Part shown: positions 8,677 to 17,452 of the stretch, piece by piece
How the letters are laid out: each line of letters starts with the position of its first letter
Numbering within the stretch: the stretch's first letter is position 1
Source: a virus
Virus record (IMG/VR): IMGVR_UViG_3300022890_000011
Coordinates: 62,001 to 126,000 of that record
Reading direction: 5' to 3' (one strand)
DNA length: 64,000 nucleotides
Position numbers and translations under genes: made by a program
Notes under the pieces: model-generated
Database searches by the model: none
The model's input: only the letters and a program-made list of their open reading frames with translations
What the model was told of the DNA's origin: nothing

Positions 8677-11600
8677 TTATCTAATTAGTGTTACTACACC
8701 TGTATGTTCATTATAGACATCGTTATCTAATTTAAATTTACATAACCAAGTATATACACCATTTTTTACTATTTCTTTACTATTATTTCTTACACGACCG
8801 TTCCAACCTTCATTTATATCATTAGTTTCAAATATAATTTCTCCCCATCTATCAAACACATATAATGTAAAATTACTTTTTGTATTTATACCATTACCAA
8901 AGACTCTAAAATAATCATTAATTCCATCAAAATCTGGTGAAAATGCTGTAGGTGCATAAAACGTATATTCATTTGTAATAGTTATTTCCATGTATACAGT
9001 ATCTCTACAACCTTTATCACTTTCCGCAATTAATTGTACATTATATGTACCTGTTGGGTATGTTGGATAAACATGATATGGATTTATCATAGTTGAACCT
9101 GATTCATCTCCAAAATCCCAGTAATATTTTATTGCACCTTCTGAATAATTATTAAAATATATAGTAGGATTTATAATACTAACTATTTGTGGATCTGCTA
9201 TAAATGCGGCTTTCGGTACTTTATATACATATATTAGATTATTTATTGTTTGTGTATTTACACAATTATTTGAATCAGATACTTGTAAAGTAACATCATA
9301 TATACCACTTTCATTATATTCGTATATTGGACTATTACTATAAGATACCGAGTTATCTCCAAAATTCCATAACAAATTACCATTATTTGAACTATTAAAT
9401 GATACTGTTAATGGTACACAACCACTTATTATATCACTTGAAAATGAAACTATAGGTAAATCATATACTGTAAAATCAATACTTGCATCATCAATAGAAC
9501 CACACATATCAGTTATTGTAAATGTTATAGTTTCACTTTGATTAGGATAATGAAAATATGGAGTAGTTATTGTATTACCATTATAAGTAATTACATATGG
9601 TGGTACTCCAGAAGAGCCAACTAATTCTATATATACTTTTTCTCCGATACAAAGACTTGCATCAGTAGGTATTACTGTTAAATTAACACCTGGTTGTATA
9701 TTAACAACTGTTGAAACTACATTACCAAGACAGCCATTAACGTCTGTAACTTGACATACATAACTTGTATTTGATGTTGGAGAAACTATAATATTTGGTG
9801 TATTATCCATATGAGCCCATAAATAATTATATGGTGGGTTACCGCCAATAATGGTAACAGAAATATTTGCGTTTGCACCATTGCATATTGTTTGATTAGG
9901 TGTAATATTTACAATTATTTCATCTGGTTCAATTAATGTAAATGGTGTAGTAATTGAACATCCATTATCATCTGTTATAGTTATATTATATATATCAGGA
10001 GATAAATTAACAAAATTACCACTTGTTGATGAATAAGAACCAAAATTATATGTTAATGTACCTATACCACCACTCGCATTAATAGTTATTGTTCCGTCAT
10101 CATAATTATAACAAGTTGAATTTGTAAATGATTGGTTATCAATAACTATTGCATTTGGTTCAGTAATTATAATTTCTTGTGTCACTGAACAATTATTACA
10201 ATCAGTTATAGTAACATTATATGTATCAGCACCTAAACCAAAAAATTGTCCTGTTTGATTAGTTATACCTCCAAGTGAGTATGTAATAGGAGAACAACCA
10301 CCTGATGCAATAGTAGTTATTGTTCCATCGATATTACCATTACAAGAAGGTTCTGTAAATAGAAAATTATCTATATTGATTGGATTTGCTGCATTAACAA
10401 TTCCATTATTTATTGATGTGCAATTATTTGCGTCAGTTATTGTAACATCATAATTATTAGGACATAAACCAATTATTGTTTGTGTTATATCTGTAGTATT
10501 CCATTCATATGTATAAGGATTATTTCCATTTAATGGATTTGCTGTTGCTGTTCCATCACATAAATTTACACAAGTTTCATCTGTAGTTATAACTGTTACA
10601 AATGGCATTTCAAACACTTCAATTGTTAATGTATCAGTATCGTTACAACCTCCAAGATGTGTTGTTTGCGTTACATCATATTGTCCGGGAATAGTCCATG
10701 TTACGCCTGTTGGATTTTCATTTGCTGAAGACGACGGTGTTCCACCTGAAAAAGACCATGTCCATGTAATTCCACCACCTGTATCTCCTGTATTTGTAAA
10801 ATTAAAAGAATTACCTATTAAACATTGATCTATACTGGTAGTAAAACCTGAAGCAACAGAACCACTTGTACCTACTGTTACTAATTCTGTGATAGTGCAA
10901 CCATTAACATCTGTAATTGTAATGGTGTATGGACCTGCAAGAAGACTTGTAAAATTGCCTGTTGCCTGTCCGCCTGAGCCAATATTATAGCTTAAAGCTC
11001 CTGTTCCTCCTGTTGCAGTAACAGATATTGCACCATCTGATGATCCACATACTTCCGGTGTAGAACCCGAAGAAGATACTGTTATTTCTGGAGGAATTGT
11101 AACACTGATATTTATTACGTTCGGTGCACAAGTTGGATCGGTTACTGTTAAAGTAATATTTGGCGTTGAACCAGATGTGGAATAAGTTACAGTATGTGGT
11201 CCAACTGTATTTGCTGTAGCTAGAGTTGCCCCTGTTCCAAAATTCCATACATAAGTAGCACCAGGGTCAACAGTTCCCGGAACATAAGTAAATGTAATAG
11301 GTGAATCATAACAGTCTGGTGTCGTTGCAGTAATACTACCGGGAGGCGTTACACAACCCATGCAAGGAGCAGGAGCAGTATATGTTATAGTATAATTACA
11401 ACCATCATCAGTAAAATAAGAGTATAAAGTATGTGTGAGACCATCAGCCGGAATACCAGTTATACTAAAATTAGTAGGACTAAAAAAGTTTGGAGTAGGT
11501 ATAAAAGAATCAAAAAAACCGGGACCTGCATCGTCTTCAATAATTAAACTTCCTGTTGCAGGTGGATTAATATATACAATCGTACCTGTAATATCATAAG

Positions 11601-12159
11601 TATTTGTAACAGGATCACATGGACCAACATTTACTGTAATATTTGTCATTGTACAAGGAACAACAATACTGCAATCAGTTTCGCCGGTACTTGTTCCAGA
11701 TGAAAATTCCACATCAGTTGTACTATTAGAATAATTTGTTAAAAGAAACATATAAAATTCACCAACTTGGGCATTTGGAATATAACAATCTTCCACAGAC
11801 GCTGTGCTATAGCTACAATCTACAGTGTTACCAGCTGTTAATCCTGCTGTACATGCACCTGTTGCAGTAGTAAATGGTCCCCAACATATAAAATCAATAT
11901 CATACACACCAGGAGTTGATTCCATATGAATATTAATATTTCCCGCTACAGAAATCTGTAAAAAATACCAAACCGGATTTGGTTGTGTTAACAAACAACC
12001 ATAGTCTGGTCCTGTTTCTGAAGATGTTCCGGTTGCTAAAGGATAGTTATAAACCGAATCTGTACAAAATGGCTCTGCATCATTGCAAAAGGGTTGCTGT
12101 GCGTAACTTGTTATTCCAAATACTAATAGTAATATTAGTAAATTAATTATTTTTTTCAT
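8677..12159 (-). CDS. Large secreted repeat protein with T9SS C-terminal domain, paralogue of the neighbour
   Basis: 1160 residues: a signal peptide (MKKIINLLILLLVFGITSYAQ), a Cys-rich N-terminal domain, a PKD-like domain (YVWNFGTGATL), several SprB-type repeats (SCNGNIDGTITTIASGG; TITDDNGCSITTPF), two more PKD-like domains (LLWNFGDN; YYWDFGDES) and the same C-terminal sorting domain as the 4601-8653 protein (YAPTAFSPDFDGINDYFRV, FDRWGEIIFET, WNGR). The two were clearly made by duplication. The intergenic gap is 23 bases, indicating one operon. Function beyond a secreted, probably surface-attached role is unknown. Confidence 0.9.
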   Translation of the reverse strand: MKKIINLLILLLVFGITSYAQQPFCNDAEPFCTDSVYNYPLATGTSSETGPDYGCLLTQPNPVWYFLQISVAGNINIHMESTPGVYDIDFICWGPFTTATGACTAGLTAGNTVDCSYSTASVEDCYIPNAQVGEFYMFLLTNYSNSTTDVEFSSGTSTGETDCSIVVPCTMTNITVNVGPCDPVTNTYDITGTIVYINPPATGSLIIEDDAGPGFFDSFIPTPNFFSPTNFSITGIPADGLTHTLYSYFTDDGCNYTITYTAPAPCMGCVTPPGSITATTPDCYDSPITFTYVPGTVDPGATYVWNFGTGATLATANTVGPHTVTYSTSGSTPNITLTVTDPTCAPNVINISVTIPPEITVSSSGSTPEVCGSSDGAISVTATGGTGALSYNIGSGGQATGNFTSLLAGPYTITITDVNGCTITELVTVGTSGSVASGFTTSIDQCLIGNSFNFTNTGDTGGGITWTWSFSGGTPSSSANENPTGVTWTIPGQYDVTQTTHLGGCNDTDTLTIEVFEMPFVTVITTDETCVNLCDGTATANPLNGNNPYTYEWNTTDITQTIIGLCPNNYDVTITDANNCTSINNGIVNAANPINIDNFLFTEPSCNGNIDGTITTIASGGCSPITYSLGGITNQTGQFFGLGADTYNVTITDCNNCSVTQEIIITEPNAIVIDNQSFTNSTCYNYDDGTITINASGGIGTLTYNFGSYSSTSGNFVNLSPDIYNITITDDNGCSITTPFTLIEPDEIIVNITPNQTICNGANANISVTIIGGNPPYNYLWAHMDNTPNIIVSPTSNTSYVCQVTDVNGCLGNVVSTVVNIQPGVNLTVIPTDASLCIGEKVYIELVGSSGVPPYVITYNGNTITTPYFHYPNQSETITFTITDMCGSIDDASIDFTVYDLPIVSFSSDIISGCVPLTVSFNSSNNGNLLWNFGDNSVSYSNSPIYEYNESGIYDVTLQVSDSNNCVNTQTINNLIYVYKVPKAAFIADPQIVSIINPTIYFNNYSEGAIKYYWDFGDESGSTMINPYHVYPTYPTGTYNVQLIAESDKGCRDTVYMEITITNEYTFYAPTAFSPDFDGINDYFRVFGNGINTKSNFTLYVFDRWGEIIFETNDINEGWNGRVRNNSKEIVKNGVYTWLCKFKLDNDVYNEHTGVVTLIR

Positions 12160-12496
12160 TTCTTTCTTTTTTATTTAATTTTTCATCATACTTTTTTTCC
12201 ATGAATATATTTCTATCTTGAATTGCATCGTTTAATGCAGGTTTAAATGCATTTTCAATCCAGTCAAGTTTAAATGATTCTTTATATTCATCTTTACTAT
12301 ATAAAACATGTTCATACTTTTTAAGTACATCAGCAATTCTTTTATTATAATACTCTATTTTATTCATATTTGAATAGTCTTCATATTTATATTCTACTTT
12401 AGTCATTTCCCATAATTTTTCATTTATCTTATACTCTTGCGAATATAAAACTATTGAAAATATACATATTAGCATTATCATAATTATTTTTTTCAT
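12143..12496 (-). CDS. Small secreted unknown protein
   Basis: 117 residues with a signal peptide (MKKIIMIMLICIFSIVLYSQ) and a mature charged helical part rich in K, E and Y. No family recognised. Its 3' end overlaps the start of the downstream giant protein by 17 bases, indicating co-translation in the T9SS-type operon. Confidence 0.75.
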   Translation of the reverse strand: MKKIIMIMLICIFSIVLYSQEYKINEKLWEMTKVEYKYEDYSNMNKIEYYNKRIADVLKKYEHVLYSKDEYKESFKLDWIENAFKPALNDAIQDRNIFMEKKYDEKLNKKERNEKNN

Positions 12497-12505
12497 CTTT
12501 TTTAT

Positions 12506-13330
12506 TTATTTTTTAATTAATGTTACTGTTCCTTGTTTTTCTATCCATTTACCATTATCATCTTGAACTGATAAAATCCATACATATACACCTTTTATAT
12601 TATTTTTACCATCCCAACTAAAATCTGGGTTTACAGATTCAAATACTAATTCACCCCATCTATTATAAATCATAAGTTTATATCTTAAATATTCGAGATT
12701 TGTTCCTATAATATTAAATTCATCATTTTTACCATCATTATTTGGTGTGAATGCATTAGGCAAATAATAAGTAGGTGTTGGAGTATATACTACTATGGTT
12801 GTATCGATAAATATTGAATTATCATCTACTGAATCGAGTTTCAATTCAATATATAATTCTTCATTTTCTTTTAATTTATTTTCTTGAAGAAATTCTTCTA
12901 ATTCTTCTAATTCTTCTACTTCTAATTCTTCTACTTCTAATTCTTCTTCGAAATTAACATCAGTAAAAATAGGTTCTTCTAATTGTATTTCAATATTATT
13001 TTCAACTAAAGGTATAATTTCTTTTGAATTGGTTTTAAATTTAGTTGCAACTTCTTTTTTAACTTCAATTGGTGATAAATATATTTCTTTAAAAATTGGT
13101 ATTTTTGTTTCAACTATAGTTTTGGTTAGATTGATAGGTTTATAATTGTAATAGAATATACCACTAGTAATCAGAAGTATTGTAATAATTGAGTAAATTA
13201 TATATTTTGTGTTTTTATATTTTATGTTTTTATTAGGAAGTTTCTTTTTGAATTTTTTCCATGATGAATTATCATAAGGTGATTTGTAATTTTCTACTTT
13301 GTTTTTGATTATTGAATAAAATCCGTCCAT
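12506..13330 (-). CDS. Membrane-anchored protein with gliding-motility C-terminal domain
   Basis: 274 residues. There is no cleaved signal; a cytoplasmic N-terminus (NKVENYKSPYDNSSWKKFKK) precedes one transmembrane helix (YIIYSIITILLITSGIFYY, about residues 44-62). Then come a Glu/Leu-rich low-complexity stretch with EELEVEELE repeats and a C-terminal domain of the gliding-motility type (YLPNAFTPNNDGKNDEF, YNRWGELVFES, WDGK, GTVTLIKK). The N-terminal part recalls Bacteroidota single-pass proteins with a conserved Trp/Phe motif before the helix. It is the first gene of the operon and may anchor or help export its partners (inference). Confidence 0.85.
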   Translation of the reverse strand: MDGFYSIIKNKVENYKSPYDNSSWKKFKKKLPNKNIKYKNTKYIIYSIITILLITSGIFYYNYKPINLTKTIVETKIPIFKEIYLSPIEVKKEVATKFKTNSKEIIPLVENNIEIQLEEPIFTDVNFEEELEVEELEVEELEELEEFLQENKLKENEELYIELKLDSVDDNSIFIDTTIVVYTPTPTYYLPNAFTPNNDGKNDEFNIIGTNLEYLRYKLMIYNRWGELVFESVNPDFSWDGKNNIKGVYVWILSVQDDNGKWIEKQGTVTLIKK

Positions 13331-13411
13331 GTTTAAAAATTTTTTACTTATATTATATAGACGTAAAAATAAAATTTAGGTTGCCTTAAAAAATTTATTT
13401 ATTTTTATTTT

Positions 13412-13866
13412 TTACATTAATCCTAATTTATCAGCTTCCATTGTTGAATCATCTATTATTGAATCCATTAAAAATGATGTCAATTCAGACGAATTTATTG
13501 AAGATATTTTGTCGTGTTTATGAAATTTAAATAACCATCTTCATTTTCTTTAATTTCAATGAGTGAGTCCCAATCAAAATCAGGTAATTCTTCAACAACA
13601 TCAATATCATATTCATAGTATTTTGAATTATTAGATAGTAAGAGGATTCAAGAATTTTTATTTTCTTTAGGATATTGAATTAATATTTTATGATTTTTTA
13701 ATTTTCCTGGTATTCTTAATATAAAGATATCATGGTTTTTGTCTGAATCTTCTTCACTAAAAGTACTGAATTTTTCTAATTCCTTGATCCTGTTTATTAA
13801 TTCTTCATTTAGGTTTTTTATTTGATGATTATCATTGAATTCATAAAATTTAGTCTTCATCTTCAT
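13412..13866 (-). pseudogene. Broken gene with head-targeting-like N-terminus and KLGLM C-terminus
   Basis: The intact 5' part (13648-13866) encodes MKMKTKFYEFNDN... and stops at a TGA (13648-13650). The same frame then continues as good coding sequence (YYEYDIDVVEELPDFDWDSL) to about 13530. A one-base shift there leads into a second frame (FHKHDKISSINSSELTSF) ending EADKLGLM with TAA at 13412. Joined, this is a protein of about 150 residues carrying both terminal motifs. Two lesions suggest decay. Confidence 0.65.
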
Positions 13867-14179
13867 CTAATTTCTTTTTTAAATTCATTTGTAATAAAGC
13901 TTTAATTTTTTTAATAGCTTTCTTTCTTTTTTGACCTTCATTAGAAATTGGATTTTCTAGATTATCTTTCCATTTATCTTTGAATATACTACCTTTACTT
14001 GTAGCACCACCAGTTTTGTACCATTCTCCACCTATTTGTCCCCCCTGGCCACCAGCTACATTATCAGTAGATATTTGTGTTCTGTTATCGCCACTAAATT
14101 GTGTTAAATTTGGTCCGTTGTAAGTATCATATGGTACACCTTCATGTACTTTTTTATATTCTTTAAACTTTATAATCAT
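13850..14179 (-). CDS. Gly-rich probable virion protein with head-targeting-like N-terminus
   Basis: 109 residues starting MIIKFKEYKKVHEGVP; V-H-E before G is a plausible prohead-protease site. A Gly/Gln/Thr-rich middle (NVAGGQGGQIGGEWYKTGG) and a Lys-rich tail follow. The first 16 residues are nearly identical to those of the 14255-14497 protein. Its stop overlaps the start of the broken gene downstream. No family recognised. Confidence 0.7.
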   Translation of the reverse strand: MIIKFKEYKKVHEGVPYDTYNGPNLTQFSGDNRTQISTDNVAGGQGGQIGGEWYKTGGATSKGSIFKDKWKDNLENPISNEGQKRKKAIKKIKALLQMNLKKKLDEDED

Positions 14180-14255
14180 GTATATTTTTTAATTTTTTAA
14201 TTAAATCTTCATTATATTTAATCCTTAATAAATTTATATTTTCACTAAAATTCAT
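14163..14255 (-). CDS. Very small unknown ORF
   Basis: 30 codons (MNFSENINLLRIKYNEDLIK...), start overlapping the upstream stop by one base (TAATG) and end overlapping the next gene by 17 bases. The coupling supports translation, but there is no recognisable motif. Confidence 0.35.
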   Translation of the reverse strand: MNFSENINLLRIKYNEDLIKKLKNIHDYKV

Positions 14256-14497
14256 TATAATTTTAAATTATTCTTTTTAATTATATTTACTAAGATATTT
14301 TCAACTGATGTTAACCGTTTATCTATATTTTTGATATTACTATTAACTTTTTTAAAATTTGTTTCCATTGTTTTTCTTTGATAAGATAATTCAACTAAAA
14401 TTTTATCCATTTTATTTTCATTTAAAATATCTTCGTTTAATGTTAAATTTGGTACACCTTCATATACTTTTTTATATTCTTTAAATTTTATAATCAC
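14255..14497 (-). CDS. Coiled-coil small protein with head-targeting-like N-terminus
   Basis: 80 residues starting MIIKFKEYKKVYEGVP, followed by a coiled coil (ILVELSYQRKTMETNFKKV) and ending IIKKNNLKL. The KIL-ELSYQRKT segment and the NNLK ending recur in the adjacent 14502-14924 protein, so the two are paralogues in this part. Confidence 0.7.
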   Translation of the reverse strand: MIIKFKEYKKVYEGVPNLTLNEDILNENKMDKILVELSYQRKTMETNFKKVNSNIKNIDKRLTSVENILVNIIKKNNLKL

Positions 14498-14501
14498 AAA
14501 A

Positions 14502-14924
14502 TTATTTTGTTTTTAAATTGTTTAAATGTATAATTTCAACTAAAAATTTATTAGTTGTATTAACATTTTGAATTGTTTCTTCTAGTCTTTTTTCAATTTT
14601 ATCAAATCTTTTTTCAAATGTTTTTCGTTGATATGATAATTCAATAAGTATTTTATCAAATTTTACATCTTCGGTTAATAAATCATATGCCTCATTTAAT
14701 TTTTCAAACATAGAACCTTCTCCTAAATTTACAATATGATTATAAACATCATTTTCAGACATATCTAATGTTTCTGCTGTATCTTCTAATGCTTGCCATA
14801 TATCACTAGATTTTTTAAATTCTTCATAATATGTATTATATACATTTTGAGATATTTTAATATCAGATTTTATTTCTGATTGTACTTGTGTTTCTAAAAA
14901 TTCGTATAATTTATGTATTTTCAT
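14502..14924 (-). CDS. Coiled-coil protein, paralogue of neighbour, head-targeting-like N-terminus
   Basis: 140 residues starting MKIHKLYEFLETQVQSE. The C-terminal half (FDKILIELSYQRKTFEKRF ... LVEIIHLNNLKTK) matches the 14255-14497 protein. The middle segment (AEDT/AETLDMSENDVYNHIVNLG) may be a small helical domain. It is part of the minus-strand group 13.4-16.2 kb. Confidence 0.7.
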   Translation of the reverse strand: MKIHKLYEFLETQVQSEIKSDIKISQNVYNTYYEEFKKSSDIWQALEDTAETLDMSENDVYNHIVNLGEGSMFEKLNEAYDLLTEDVKFDKILIELSYQRKTFEKRFDKIEKRLEETIQNVNTTNKFLVEIIHLNNLKTK

Positions 14925-14938
14925 AATTTTATATTATT

Positions 14939-15709
14939 TTAATCTAATTTTCGTGTAGTTTCTGCATCGAATAATTTCTCATTAATATAATCTATAAGTT
15001 CATTGTATTCATTGTTAGAAATAAATTTGTCAAATATTGTATTATAAAGATCATATTGATGAATAGCATTAAAAAATATATCACATTCTAATTCATCTAT
15101 ATCTTTTTCATATGAAATATTAATTCTATAAAATTCTTCTTCCATTCCTTCAAATTTAATATTATAATCACACATTTGTAGACCTGTGTCTTCAGATAAA
15201 TTGCGATTATCCATATCAACACTAACCACACCATCAATCATATTTATATCTTTTTTAATTTCGTGAAATTGTGTATTAAAATCTGATTCGTTTTCTATAT
15301 TCGATTTTATATTTTCATCTCCCCAAGTATAATTCGGTTCTGAGAAATAATTTTCAAATGTTTTTAAAAAATAATCCTCATTCATTGATTCTTTTGGATA
15401 ATCCCAGTCTGTATATTTGCTTATATACATTGTAGATTTATCTTCAGATTCATAACTTTCTTTTTTAGATTTTTTAGATTTTCTTTTAGATTTTGGTTTA
15501 TCTTTTTTCTTTTTCTTTTCATCTTTAGAAACTTGATGAGTTGAAGATCCAGCTGGAAGATCACCAGAACCTTTTATAGAACCTGCCACATCACCTGGAG
15601 TAGATGAAGGTTGAGGAGTAACCACTGCACCCATACCACCTGTATTTCCAGCGGTCGCCATTGCCATGCCTTCTTCATTTATAAAATCATTGTATCTTTT
15701 TATTTTCAT
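14939..15709 (-). CDS. Probable internal virion protein with GGMGAVVTPQP motif
   Basis: 256 residues. The leader MKIKRYNDFINEEG (I-N-E then E/G, a possible prohead-protease site) is followed by NTGGMGAVVTPQPSSTPGD, a Gly/Ser/Pro segment, and a Lys/Ser-rich basic stretch (about residues 62-86), then an acidic folded domain. The GGMGxxVTPQP motif recurs in the next gene upstream. A T4-like prohead-core or internal-protein role is inference. Confidence 0.7.
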   Translation of the reverse strand: MKIKRYNDFINEEGMAMATAGNTGGMGAVVTPQPSSTPGDVAGSIKGSGDLPAGSSTHQVSKDEKKKKKDKPKSKRKSKKSKKESYESEDKSTMYISKYTDWDYPKESMNEDYFLKTFENYFSEPNYTWGDENIKSNIENESDFNTQFHEIKKDINMIDGVVSVDMDNRNLSEDTGLQMCDYNIKFEGMEEEFYRINISYEKDIDELECDIFFNAIHQYDLYNTIFDKFISNNEYNELIDYINEKLFDAETTRKLD

Positions 15710-15734
15710 AATAATTTTTTAGCTTTTTCAGAAT

Positions 15735-16232
15735 TTAATAAATTTTATTTAAAATACCACGAGACTTAATATGATACCAATCTGTAAATGTTATTTCTTT
15801 ACTGGTTTCAGATCTATATGCATCAATATTTGACATTCTGTTTCCCATCCATCCATATTTTGAAAATTCACCTGATTTTGTTTTGACATATATTTCAATG
15901 AAAAAATCTTCACCATGATAATCATAACTTTTAGTAAAAGTTTCTAAAAAACTATTAATATCAATATTCAAATTGTAAAAATAACTAATAATCGAAATAT
16001 TATTTGAAATATCATAATCCATAATTCCATTTATATTTGTTATTATTAATTTAAAATTACTATCAGTTTCTCTTAATTTAATTTCTTCTTTAGGTTTACT
16101 AAAACCTTCTAATATAAAATCATCAAAAGATTTCATATTTCTCCAAACAGAACCAGGCACTTTTTTTGGTTGAGGAGTGACTATAGGTCCCATTCCACCT
16201 TGATTTCCTTTAGTACTATATGATTTACCCAT
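15735..16232 (-). CDS. Unknown protein with GGMGPIVTPQP and internal head-targeting-like segment
   Basis: 165 residues. It starts MGKSYSTKGNQGGMGPIVTPQP and only then has MKSFDDFILEG (internal ATG at 16136), the reverse of the motif order in the 14939-15709 protein. Either start is possible; the upstream one is preferred because the GGMG motif is shared. The remainder looks like a mixed alpha/beta domain. It is divergent from the 16320 gene. Confidence 0.65.
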   Translation of the reverse strand: MGKSYSTKGNQGGMGPIVTPQPKKVPGSVWRNMKSFDDFILEGFSKPKEEIKLRETDSNFKLIITNINGIMDYDISNNISIISYFYNLNIDINSFLETFTKSYDYHGEDFFIEIYVKTKSGEFSKYGWMGNRMSNIDAYRSETSKEITFTDWYHIKSRGILNKIY

Positions 16233-16319
16233 AAAATTTATTTAATTTGATTTATATTAATGGTATATATAAAAATAGAATTTTCATTTAATATATAGTC
16301 TAAAAATAGAAATAATAAA

Positions 16320-16895
16320 ATGATAAAAATATATGAGAATTTTGTAGAACAAAATGCAATAGTTGAGAAACTTAATGCATTAATGAAAGGATTTATGAAA
16401 ACTATTAAACAATGGTTTACAACAGGTTCATTTTCAAAACACGGTCTCACATTATACGATCTTGAAGAAAGTTCGATTACAGATAAATTAGAAAAAAGTC
16501 TGATATTTTCATTTAGTGATGATAGCAACTTTTATCAAGTAGAATTTGTCATCAGATTAGCCGATTATCAAGAAGGAATATTCAAAAAAGCTTTTCTTAA
16601 AGTTAAAAAATATGCTCTACACGAACAACCAACTGATAGTTTATCTGGTATGATGGTTGATGTGTGGGATTCTAATGATCCAAATAATAATCCAAAAGGT
16701 GATGGTCAAATTGACATTTCTGAATTTACAGAAGATAAAATTATTGACATAATCTCTGAAATGGATAATGAGCCTCAAGCTCCTGGTACTAGTGAAGAAG
16801 GTACAAAATCTATGGAGGGTGATGTTGTTAAACAAGAATTACCACAACCTCAAACACAAGAAGGTGGTGAATTACAAGATGAATTTGAATTTTAA
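16320..16895 (+). CDS. Unknown protein with head-targeting-like N-terminus and EF-hand-like loop
   Basis: 191 residues starting MIKIYENFVEQNAIVEKL. Near residues 118-135 it has DPNNNPKGDGQIDISEF, resembling a calcium-binding DxNxDGxIDxxE loop. The C-terminus is a Pro/Gln/Glu-rich tail. It opens the plus-strand group 16.3-20.6 kb from the divergent spacer 16233-16319. Confidence 0.7.
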   Translation: MIKIYENFVEQNAIVEKLNALMKGFMKTIKQWFTTGSFSKHGLTLYDLEESSITDKLEKSLIFSFSDDSNFYQVEFVIRLADYQEGIFKKAFLKVKKYALHEQPTDSLSGMMVDVWDSNDPNNNPKGDGQIDISEFTEDKIIDIISEMDNEPQAPGTSEEGTKSMEGDVVKQELPQPQTQEGGELQDEFEF

Positions 16896-16910
16896 AAATA
16901 ATATTTTTTT

Positions 16911-17429
16911 ATGAGTAAACTAAAACCATTAAAAATTGTTGCAAGTTCACAAGTATTAAGAATATTTTCAAAAATAGAAATATTTGTTCTCGATTTAGGT
17001 TTTAATTTAACAGGTCCTGTTGATTATAAGAAAAAGGAACCTATGAAAATTAAAATTTCAGACCCATTTATTAAAAAATATAAAGCTGATTATAACCGAT
17101 ATATACATAAATTTGGTGATATTGGTATATTAAAATTTTATAGTGATGAAAATTTACTTTTAAATGAAATGTATATTTTTGATGATGATAATATTTATGA
17201 AATAGAATTAGATATTACTGAAATTAAAAGAGAACCAAGAAAATATTTATCAGTAATCATAGAAAAAATTAATACTCATCAAAAAATGCCAAATATAATT
17301 TCAAGTCCTTTAAGTGAAGTTAAAGGTTATGGTAACGTGCCTGATGAATTAGAATCACCTAAACTAAGTTTACCAAAAGAGGAATTTATAAGACAAATGG
17401 TAGAGTATCATGAGAATCAATTTAAATAA
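16911..17429 (+). CDS. Unknown, possibly structural protein
   Basis: 172 residues. No signal, no transmembrane segment, no motif I recognise. Beta-rich centre (YIHKFGDIGILKFYSDENLL) and a helical C-terminus. It lies between two probable virion genes and is spaced like them, which is the only hint of a role. Confidence 0.6.
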   Translation: MSKLKPLKIVASSQVLRIFSKIEIFVLDLGFNLTGPVDYKKKEPMKIKISDPFIKKYKADYNRYIHKFGDIGILKFYSDENLLLNEMYIFDDDNIYEIELDITEIKREPRKYLSVIIEKINTHQKMPNIISSPLSEVKGYGNVPDELESPKLSLPKEEFIRQMVEYHENQFK

Positions 17430-17452
17430 TTATAAAATCAATTTAAAATAAT

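Noticed and set aside
16238-16528. Minus-strand 96-residue ORF
   Set aside because: It is a shadow of the plus-strand gene at 16320 and crosses the divergent promoter spacer.
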